43,555 bases of DNA, taken from positions 1 through 43,555 of the forward strand of contig CAZEFW010000072.1 of the NCBI GenBank assembly GCA_964511535.1, written 5' to 3'. The position numbers and the translations under genes were made by a program. The DNA is from CAZCFB01 sp964511535. GTDB lineage: Bacteria; Myxococcota_A; Polyangia; GCA-2747355; CAZCFB01. Numbering within the stretch: position 1 is the first letter of the stretch; every line of letters starts with the position of its first letter. Positions 1-6,371 of this stretch are shown one piece after another. The notes beneath the pieces were generated by a model that ran no database searches, was not told the origin of the DNA, and saw only the letters and a program-made list of their open reading frames with translations.

Positions 1-104
1 AATACCGCCTGCCCACCTACCACGAGGCGAGCCACAAGCCCTTCATCATCGCAGCCATGATGCTCATGGCCCGCGCAAAAGATCCCGCCGGCGCCCTGCT
101 GTAG
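1..104 (+). CDS. C-terminal end of an unrecognised protein (truncated by the window)
   Basis: An open frame enters from the left edge (first full codon at 3) and stops at TAG 102-104. It encodes about 33 residues, ending in the tail AKDPAGALL. I do not recognise the family from this tail. The last 25 codons are repeated 202 bp downstream (230-306). The two copies differ at four codons, three of them silent (including TAG versus TAA) and one Ile to Val, which argues that this frame is really translated. The upstream part of the gene is needed to name it. Confidence 0.55.
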   Translation, partial: YRLPTYHEASHKPFIIAAMMLMARAKDPAGALL

Positions 105-112
105 CCGAGCAT

Positions 113-225
113 GCCGGGGCGCAACGCTGCCCCGGCGCCAGCCTGGCGAAGCCGGGCGAAAGAACATGGCGGACCGAAGGTCCACGTCGGATCTGGCGTG
201 GGACGAAAGGCCCGCGACAGATCCG
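113..225. other. run of four stem-loops between the direct repeats
   Basis: Four successive inverted repeats are visible. 113-136 has a perfect 8-bp stem (GCCGGGGC) with an 8-nt loop. About 141-157 has a 7-bp stem with one mismatch and a GAA loop. 171-183 has a perfect 5-bp stem (GGACC) with a GAA loop. 188-225 has a stem of about 15 bp with one mismatch and one G-T pair, closed by an 8-nt loop. The density of stems and GAA-type loops suggests a structured RNA or a single-strand-folding repeat. I know of no family that matches. Confidence 0.4.
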
Positions 226-306
226 ATAACGAGCCACAAGCCCTTCGTCATCGCAGCAATGATGCTCATGGCCCGCGCAAAAGATCCCGCCGGCGCCCTG
301 CTCTAA
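166..306 (+). pseudogene. possible small ORF or duplicated gene tail (46 codons)
   Basis: The second copy of the repeat is in an open frame that can start at ATG 166 and stops at TAA 304-306, giving 46 residues. The last 25 codons match the tail of the truncated gene at 1-104. The first half lies across the stem-loops and may not be real protein, and there is no convincing ribosome binding site. It may be a remnant of the truncated gene, or the new 3' end supplied by an inserted element. Only the repeated tail itself shows a coding signature. Confidence 0.25.
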
Positions 307-320
307 AGACGTAGACGTGG

Positions 321-377
321 ACGCGGCGTCTCGCCGCGTGCAGCGCATTCCCCCGTGGACGCGGCGTCTCGCCGCGT
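321..377. repeat. two identical perfect hairpins, 8-bp stem and 3-nt loop
   Basis: Positions 321-339 and 359-377 carry the same inverted repeat: arm ACGCGGCG, loop TCT, arm CGCCGCGT. Each is preceded by GTGG. The second copy is followed by four T residues and could terminate transcription rightwards. The first is preceded by GACGTAGACGTG (308-319), the hexamer type that is tandemly repeated at 43287-43320. Confidence 0.65.
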
Positions 378-385
378 TTTCCCTC

Positions 386-404
386 AAACTAACCCCGTTA
401 GTTT
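386..404. repeat. palindromic 19-mer, 8-bp stem with CCC loop
   Basis: The arms AAACTAAC and GTTAGTTT are perfectly complementary around a CCC loop. Eighteen of these bases recur in inverse orientation at 7983-8000, inside a coding sequence. Lying just past the end of the minus-strand gene at 479-2779, it may serve as a terminator or belong to a REP-like family. Confidence 0.55.
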
Positions 405-478
405 TCAGAAAACCGCAGGGGCCTGAAATCACTCCTGCTCTCTGAATCCTCTGTTTTGCTGAGGATGCCCGCCGCTGG

Positions 479-2779
479 CTACCGCCGGTAGGTCCGGCTG
501 CTCTTCCGCTGCGTCCTGTTGCTCTGGATCCGCTTGTGACCGTAGCGCGTCCGGCTGTTCGACCGCGCCCGGGTGTTGTTGGTGCGGCTGCGGGTCTTGA
601 CCTTGCGGTTGCTGGTCTTGCGCAGCGACTTGCGCGCGGTCTTGGTGCGCGTGGGCGCCTTGCGGGCGGTGGTCGCCTTGCGGGTGGTGCTCTTCTTGCG
701 CGCCGCAGTGGCCTTGTTGCGCGTGGTGCTGCTCTTCTTGCGCGCCGCGGTGGCCTTCTTCTTGGCCGGCGTCTTCTTGCGCGCGGTGGCCTTCTTCTTC
801 TTGGTTGGCGCCTTCTTGCGCGCGGTGGCCTTCTTCTTCTTGACCGGCGCCTTGGTGCGCGTGCGGCTTGTGCTGCCGCTCTTCTTCAGCGCGCTGGAGT
901 ACGCAGCCAGCCTGCTGGTGCCGCTCTTTTTGGCCGGGTTCTTCCGCTGCGAGACCATCTTGCGCGGCGAGCCGGGCTTGCGCGCGGACGTCACGGTGGT
1001 GGTCCTTCGGGTGGCCGCCTTCTTGCGGGTGGCCTTCATGCTCTTCCGGCGCCCCTTGACCGTGCGGCCCGGGCTGTGCAGCAGCTCTTTTTGGGAGAAG
1101 GACGCCGGGTGCTCGGGGGCCACGGGCTTTTCGACCCACTTGCCCTTGACCACCGCCTTGGCCTTGACCTTGTTCGGGTCCTCCTTCTTGACCGCGATGC
1201 GGTGCAGTTCTTCCTTGGTCAGCTCGCGCATGTTGGCCAGCCGCAGGCCGTGCCACTCCGACTTGCGCGGGTACTGCATCTTCTTCAGCTTGCGCTTGCC
1301 CTCGGCGATGCTCTTTTTGCGCGCCGCCTCGCCCCGGGGCTTTTTGCCGTCCTTGGTGCCGTCGTGGGCCTGCTTCTTGACCTTGACGTACTCCTCGACC
1401 CAGTCCTTGCGCCCCTTTGACAGCTCCCGCGACTGCCCGCGCCAGGTGATGCTGGTGTCCCAGGGTGCGTTCCACTTCACCTCGGCCTGGGGGTTGTTCT
1501 TCTGCCAGTGCGTATTGGCCTCGCGGCGATCGTTGTTGTACGGCCGCTCCGGGTCCACCTGGCCCAGCCATTTGGGCACCTTGACGCTGGGCAGGCCCTT
1601 GGACGCCACCGACCGCGGCTTCCAGGCTTCTTTCCACTTGCCGTTGCTGCCGATGGTGCGCTCCATGACCACCGTGCCGTTGGCCCAGGTGGTGATGGGC
1701 GTGAACCCCGCCAGCTGGCTCTCGGCCATGCGGATGGCGTTGGGATGCCCGTAGGAGTTGGGCCCCACCGAAAACACCGCGAAGCGCCCCTGCATGTTGG
1801 GCGACTCGTCGTTGATCTGGCGCACGTTCTTGGCCAGGTTGTTGAGCCACTTGGCCCTGATGGGCACCTTGTTGTGGGCCAGCGGGTCGATGTTGTGCAG
1901 CAGCTTGCTGGCGTACTTGCCCTTGGACTTCTCCTTGAGGTCCATGGCGGTCTTGTAAATCTTCGGGTCCGCGTTCTCGGGCCCCTGGATCAGCGCCTTG
2001 AGGAACTTGGAGTAGCCGCCGTCCGCCGCCACCATGTACTCGCGCTGGGACGAGCCTCGGCTGCCGTGGTGGTTGGCCACCATCCAGTCCACCTTCAGCT
2101 TGCCCGGCATGCGGCGGGCCAGCCAGCGCTCCTCGTTGACGCCCAGGTCGCCGCCAACCAGGAAGGTGGCCGCGGCGCCGCCCTTGGGCGCCTTCTGGAT
2201 CACGCGCATGGCCACCGACTCCTCGTTATAGTCGCCGATGCGCTTGCCGGAGCTGTTCTTGCGCGGCCAGAGGGTCTCCATCACGAAGCCCTTGCCGAAG
2301 TCGAACACCTTGCCCGTGGTGGCCGTGGCGTACAGCGGGCGGTTGCGCGGGCTGTGGGGCTTGGTCAGATCCCGACGCAGGTGGCCCAGGTGGACCATGG
2401 CGCTCTTGGGGATCCCTTCCTTGGCCCAGGGGCCGATGACTTTGCCCACAGGGACCTTCTCGGACAGCTTCTGCACGCCGCCGATGTGGTCCATGTGGCG
2501 GTGGGAGATGACCAGGGCGTCGATCTTCTTGACGCCAGCCTTTTTCAGGTAGGCGGTGAGGCGGTCGCCGGCGAAGTCCCAGCCGGTGTCGAACAGGATG
2601 TTCTTGCCGCCCAGGGTCTGGACCAGAGTGGCCGACCCCTGGCCGACGTCGATGTTGTGGACCTTGTAGGTTTTCTCAGCGTGAGCGGGAAAGCAGAGCA
2701 GCGAGGCGGCAAGGACCAGGGAAGCGGCCAGGAGCCTTGCGCCGCTTGTCTTGGTGGTTGTCGTCTGGGATATACGCAT
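479..2779 (-). CDS. exported ComEC/Rec2-like metallo-beta-lactamase-fold protein with histone-like basic tail
   Basis: A protein of 766 residues with three parts. Residues 1-34 form a signal peptide with a likely cleavage after A-H-A. Residues 35 to about 300 are a metallo-beta-lactamase fold of the ComEC/Rec2 C-terminal type, with NIDVGQGSATLV and the metal motif SHRHMDH (92-98). After a middle region I do not recognise, about 200 residues from position 568 to the end are dominated by Lys, Arg, Thr, Ser and Ala in KKKATARKK-type repeats, like histone H1 or bacterial H1-like proteins. Relatives of the fold are competence-linked hydrolases and suspected nucleases. With a signal peptide and a polycationic tail, it may act on DNA or other polyanions outside the cytoplasm (inference). 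I chose ATG 2779 because the signal peptide begins there; longer starts add residues that do not suit an export signal. It is transcribed away from the kinase gene. Confidence 0.85.
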   Translation of the reverse strand: MRISQTTTTKTSGARLLAASLVLAASLLCFPAHAEKTYKVHNIDVGQGSATLVQTLGGKNILFDTGWDFAGDRLTAYLKKAGVKKIDALVISHRHMDHIGGVQKLSEKVPVGKVIGPWAKEGIPKSAMVHLGHLRRDLTKPHSPRNRPLYATATTGKVFDFGKGFVMETLWPRKNSSGKRIGDYNEESVAMRVIQKAPKGGAAATFLVGGDLGVNEERWLARRMPGKLKVDWMVANHHGSRGSSQREYMVAADGGYSKFLKALIQGPENADPKIYKTAMDLKEKSKGKYASKLLHNIDPLAHNKVPIRAKWLNNLAKNVRQINDESPNMQGRFAVFSVGPNSYGHPNAIRMAESQLAGFTPITTWANGTVVMERTIGSNGKWKEAWKPRSVASKGLPSVKVPKWLGQVDPERPYNNDRREANTHWQKNNPQAEVKWNAPWDTSITWRGQSRELSKGRKDWVEEYVKVKKQAHDGTKDGKKPRGEAARKKSIAEGKRKLKKMQYPRKSEWHGLRLANMRELTKEELHRIAVKKEDPNKVKAKAVVKGKWVEKPVAPEHPASFSQKELLHSPGRTVKGRRKSMKATRKKAATRRTTTVTSARKPGSPRKMVSQRKNPAKKSGTSRLAAYSSALKKSGSTSRTRTKAPVKKKKATARKKAPTKKKKATARKKTPAKKKATAARKKSSTTRNKATAARKKSTTRKATTARKAPTRTKTARKSLRKTSNRKVKTRSRTNNTRARSNSRTRYGHKRIQSNRTQRKSSRTYRR

Positions 2780-2841
2780 GGTCCTATTAGTTAGCAACCC
2801 CTGTACCAGAAAAACCGTCCTGAGCGCAACCATTGTAACAT

Positions 2842-2880
2842 CTTGTAATTAATCCGTTTAGCATTTTTCACGATTACAAG
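2842..2880. promoter_or_regulatory. 8-bp inverted repeat in the AT-rich region before the MBL gene
   Basis: CTTGTAAT (2842-2849) and ATTACAAG (2873-2880) are perfect inverted halves separated by 23 bases. A further TTGTAA lies at 2834-2839. The block 2780-2880 is clearly AT-richer than the rest of the window, as expected for a promoter and operator of the minus-strand gene that starts at 2779. The remaining stretch to 3095 holds no gene that I can support, and I see no clear promoter for the kinase gene. Confidence 0.4.
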
Positions 2881-3095
2881 GCCCCGTGGGGGGGGTACCA
2901 GGCCCCAGGCCGGTGTTCGATAATCGGAGTGCCTGTCCGGGGAGCGCAGTAGCCAGGTGGGGCCCGCCAGCAGCAGCCCGACACTGCCCATGTACAGGGT
3001 GAGGCCGAGAGACCAGGTAGCAAGTCAATACGCCTATTTTGCTCGACCTGCTCCGTTTCCCCGCTAACATCGGTTATCAGGTGACCAGGGAAAGA

Positions 3096-5570
3096 ATGGA
3101 ATTCACGGCATTTGACCACCTCGCCACGGGGGTCGCGGCGCTGAGGCATGATCTGGTGGTGACCCACTGGAACAAGCGCATCGCCCAGTGGACCAGCTTA
3201 TCTCAAGGAGACGCCATCGGGCATCGTCTGGACGAGCTGCTGCCACAGTTTTCACGCTTCGATCTCGCGGCCACGCTCATGGAGCTGGCCGAGCATGGCG
3301 AAGTCGCAGCCGCCAGGCTGCCGGACGACCTGATGCTTTTGGGCGATGGATCCAACGCCGGCGTGGCGATGATCAGCCCGCTGCCCGGCCTTGCCCCTGC
3401 AGGTGAAGGAGCTGACCAGGAGCCCGTGGCCCTGCTGCAGATCATGCCGCTGGGCCTGCTCAACCAGCCGCTTCCCGAAAGTGGCGAGTTCGCCATCTTC
3501 GAGGCCCCGCCCCCTGAAAATATGCGCGCAGTGGGCCAGCGAGCGCGGGATCGGGATCGATCCCAGGCCGAATTTCTGGCGGTGGTGAGCCACGAACTTC
3601 GTACACCGCTCAACGCGGTCATGGGCATGATCTCCCTGTTGACCGGGACGGATCCATCCGAGGGGCAGCGGCGGTACCTGGACACCCTGGAAAAGGGCGC
3701 GGCGCAGCTGCACGATGTTGTAAATAACCTCACTGATTTCGCACGATTGAATGATAGCAAAAGCCCGGTGCGCCGGCTGCCCCTGTCGTTGTACGACGCC
3801 ATCGACGATGCCATCGGTGAGGCCAGCCGCCGCGCTGGCGGCTCGGAGGTGGAGGTCGAACTCCTGGGGCGAAAGCAATTGCCCGACCATGTCATGGGGG
3901 ATCCTGACTGGTTGCGGCGCGCGCTGGTTCACGCGCTGAGCTACATCATGGTGACCACGGGCAGCGGAACAATCAGGATCCGAGCCTCGGTGCTCAGCCT
4001 GGACACCGTGGACATTCAGCTCCGCTTCGAGATCCAGGGAACCACTTCAAAGGTCCCTGACGATCACTTGCTGGCCATGTTCGACCCCTTCTCCAGCAAC
4101 GAAAATTTGTCGAGCCAGGACCTCGGCTGGGCCACCCTCGACTTGTCTCTTGCCCAGCGCCAGGTCGCGCTGATGGGGGGCAGTATCTGGGCCGAGAACG
4201 ATAATTCCAGCGGCTGGGGTACCACCATCGTCATGACCATCAACACCTCCTTGCTGCGATCGAAGCAGACCTCCTCCGCGGCCAACGTCATGCCGCTGCT
4301 TGGACGCAAGATCCTGGCGGGCGGCGTGGGGCCGGAAACGGACCAGCTGCGATCCGCTCTGCAAAGCTGGGGCGTGACGGTGCGCCAGGTCGACTCGGAG
4401 GCCGCCATGATCGCCATGCTTTCCGATGAGCCCGGGCTCGCGGCCGCGATGGCTGTCGCCGGCGCGGACAGCCTGAGCGCCGGGACCCTCGAGCAGCAGC
4501 TGGAGACGCTGCCCACCGCCGAAATTCCGCCCGTGATCCTGTTGGCTCCGGAGGACGTCCAGCAGCGGCTCCGCTCCAGGGACCTGTTCCGGGAGATTCT
4601 GACCCTGCCCCTGGACCGTGCCGCGGCCTTCAAGTTGCTGACCCGGATCGTCACCGCCAGGCCAGACCCGCAAACCGCCACGGGCACTTACCGGACGCTC
4701 GACCGGCCGCAGCCAGATGAGAGCTACGCGCGACGTCACCCCCTGCGGCTGCTGCTGGCCGAGGACAACGACGTCAACCAGCAGCTGGCCCTGTTCATGC
4801 TCGGGCGGCTGGGATATGTCACCGACGTGGTGGCCAACGGTCAGGAGGCGGTGGAGGCGGTGAAGGCCGGGACCTATGATGTGGTCCTGATGGACATCCG
4901 CATGCCGGTGATGAACGGCCTGGAAGCGTCTCGACACCTTCGGGACAGCCTGGCCGATTCTGAGTGCCCGGTGATCGTGGCCGTCACCGCCGGCGCCATG
5001 GAACAGGACCAGCGCCGCTGCGTGGAGGCGGGCATGGACCTGTACCTGAGCAAGCCATTCAAGGTGGAGCAGCTGATGGAGGTGCTCGAGGCTGCCAGCA
5101 ATCAGCGCAAGCAGCCTGCCAGGGTGGGTGACGCCTCTGCGGCTCCCGCGTCGCCGGCGAAGCCAGCGGAGCCGGCGAAACGGGAAGAGTCGGCGGCGCC
5201 AGCCCTGGATCGCGGCGTCCTCGACCAGCTCGACGCCGTGCTCGGCCCGTCTCAGCTGGACGAACAGGACGGGGTGGCCCACCTGCTGCAGCTCTATATC
5301 GACACCGCCGTGCCACAGCTGGAGGCCATAAATACCCAGCTGGCCGAAAACGACCTCCAGACCCTGAGCAGGACCGCCCACTCGCTCAAGTCGAGCAGCG
5401 GCAACCTCGGGGCCATGAGACTGTCCGGGATATGCGCCGAGATCGAACGCATGGCCGCCGGACAGCAGGCAGACCCGGGCCTCGAGTCCGGACTGGACCG
5501 CCTCATCAAGGAGAGCGAGCGGGTCCTGTCGGAGATGCGGCAGGAGCTCAAAGCCAGGGCCCGAAGATAG
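3096..5570 (+). CDS. hybrid histidine kinase: HisKA, degenerate ATPase, pseudo-receiver, receiver, HPt
   Basis: A protein of 824 residues without an obvious membrane segment, so a cytoplasmic multi-domain phosphorelay protein. Order: PAS-like sensor (about 10-120); HisKA with FLAVVSHELRTPLNA, phosphorylated His166; a HATPase-like region; a receiver-like domain without the phospho-acceptor Asp (about 410-530); a canonical receiver with LLLAEDN and LMDIRMP (Asp600); and HPt with AHSLKSSSGNLGA (His762). The expected N-box reads LVHALSYIMV, so both conserved Asn are replaced (His, Tyr), and no glycine-rich G1 box is clear. ATP binding is therefore doubtful. The receiver and HPt look intact and could still pass phosphate. 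ATG 3096 has an AGGGA upstream and is preferred to a TTG 57 bases earlier. No response regulator gene is adjacent, so the partner lies elsewhere. Confidence 0.88.
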   Translation: MEFTAFDHLATGVAALRHDLVVTHWNKRIAQWTSLSQGDAIGHRLDELLPQFSRFDLAATLMELAEHGEVAAARLPDDLMLLGDGSNAGVAMISPLPGLAPAGEGADQEPVALLQIMPLGLLNQPLPESGEFAIFEAPPPENMRAVGQRARDRDRSQAEFLAVVSHELRTPLNAVMGMISLLTGTDPSEGQRRYLDTLEKGAAQLHDVVNNLTDFARLNDSKSPVRRLPLSLYDAIDDAIGEASRRAGGSEVEVELLGRKQLPDHVMGDPDWLRRALVHALSYIMVTTGSGTIRIRASVLSLDTVDIQLRFEIQGTTSKVPDDHLLAMFDPFSSNENLSSQDLGWATLDLSLAQRQVALMGGSIWAENDNSSGWGTTIVMTINTSLLRSKQTSSAANVMPLLGRKILAGGVGPETDQLRSALQSWGVTVRQVDSEAAMIAMLSDEPGLAAAMAVAGADSLSAGTLEQQLETLPTAEIPPVILLAPEDVQQRLRSRDLFREILTLPLDRAAAFKLLTRIVTARPDPQTATGTYRTLDRPQPDESYARRHPLRLLLAEDNDVNQQLALFMLGRLGYVTDVVANGQEAVEAVKAGTYDVVLMDIRMPVMNGLEASRHLRDSLADSECPVIVAVTAGAMEQDQRRCVEAGMDLYLSKPFKVEQLMEVLEAASNQRKQPARVGDASAAPASPAKPAEPAKREESAAPALDRGVLDQLDAVLGPSQLDEQDGVAHLLQLYIDTAVPQLEAINTQLAENDLQTLSRTAHSLKSSSGNLGAMRLSGICAEIERMAAGQQADPGLESGLDRLIKESERVLSEMRQELKARARR

Positions 5571-5623
5571 CCTCCCGTTCGCCGGGGATCACGGGCCACA
5601 TGGAGCCCGCCGCGGCCCTGCCA

Positions 5624-6367
5624 TCAGCCGTCGCACTGCTCCCGGCCAAAGGCGGCTCCCATCAGCTTGCGCCAGCGCCAGATTCCCCAGAAGCGCAACA
5701 TCTCGGCCACGGTTTGGAGCACCACCGTGGGGCGGCCGCAGGTGGCCACGCCCGCCTTGCGCGGCAGGCAGGTCACGGTGGCCGGCACGATGCTGGCGCC
5801 CAGGTCCACGGCCTTGACCAGAATCTCGGTGGGCATGAACACCCCGGTGGTCTCGATCTGGATCCGGTCCAGCAGTGACTTGCGGTAAAGATACAGAAAG
5901 TTGAAGTCCTTGAACCGCCGCAGGTTGTACAGGTTGTGGGCCAAAAAGATGTACACCGCCGACGAGAGCAGCCGCATGCGGGTATAGTCCGGCCGGTCGG
6001 TGCGGTCGCCGATGACCATGTCGTACTGGTCCAGCAGCGGGATCAACGCTGACACCTCGTCGAAGGGCAGCTGCTGGTCCGCGGCGTGGAAGCAGACCAC
6101 GTCGTTTTTCGACTCGTTGAACCCGGTGATCAGCGCGCTGCCCGGGCCGAGATTCTCGGGGTGGGTGATCACCCGGACCTCCGGGTATTTGTCGGCCATC
6201 TCGGCCGCGATCTCGGGCGTGCGGTCCGTGGAGCCGTCGTCCACGATGAGCACCTCGAGCGCGCGCCCTTCGAAGGCGCGCAGGCAGCGCAGCACGTCGT
6301 CGGTGGCCTCGGCGAGGGTGGCCTCCTCGTTGAACGCCATGATGGTGCAGCTGATGCTCATGCCCAT
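5624..6367 (-). CDS. family 2 glycosyltransferase (DPM1/DolP-mannosyltransferase-like)
   Basis: A GT-A fold glycosyltransferase of 247 residues. The N-terminal strand SCTIMAFNEE is typical of GT2, followed by IVDDGSTD (41-48), which binds the nucleotide sugar. The usual DADLQ-type motif is here HAADQQ (94-99), so the metal-binding Asp is shifted or partly lost. There are no strong membrane helices, so it probably works at the cytoplasmic face with a lipid-linked or small acceptor. ATG 6367 sits 5 bases past the stop of the upstream gene, with AAAGGA 9-14 bases before it inside that gene's end. The two are therefore almost surely co-translated, and it may act in the same surface-sugar or small-molecule pathway as the fusion enzyme upstream. 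The next in-frame ATG at 6361 is an alternative start. Confidence 0.82.
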   Translation of the reverse strand: MGMSISCTIMAFNEEATLAEATDDVLRCLRAFEGRALEVLIVDDGSTDRTPEIAAEMADKYPEVRVITHPENLGPGSALITGFNESKNDVVCFHAADQQLPFDEVSALIPLLDQYDMVIGDRTDRPDYTRMRLLSSAVYIFLAHNLYNLRRFKDFNFLYLYRKSLLDRIQIETTGVFMPTEILVKAVDLGASIVPATVTCLPRKAGVATCGRPTVVLQTVAEMLRFWGIWRWRKLMGAAFGREQCDG

Positions 6368-6371
6368 GATG

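Larger units (their letters stand above)
28..306 (+). repeat. 77-bp direct repeat of a gene tail (28-104 and 230-306)
   Basis: Positions 28-104 and 230-306 match over 77 bp with only a few substitutions. Both copies end in a stop codon (TAG, then TAA), and the substitutions are mostly at third codon positions. The 125 bp between them are packed with inverted repeats. The arrangement looks like duplication of the 3' end of the first gene, as left by an insertion that carries a replacement 3' end, or by unequal recombination. No integrase or transposase is visible in the window to explain it. Confidence 0.75.

Noticed and set aside
429..1850. 473-codon minus-strand frame and plus-strand frames at 536-1754
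   Set aside because: Out-of-frame readings of the Lys/Arg repeat tail of the MBL gene. The repetitive composition creates long open frames in every register.
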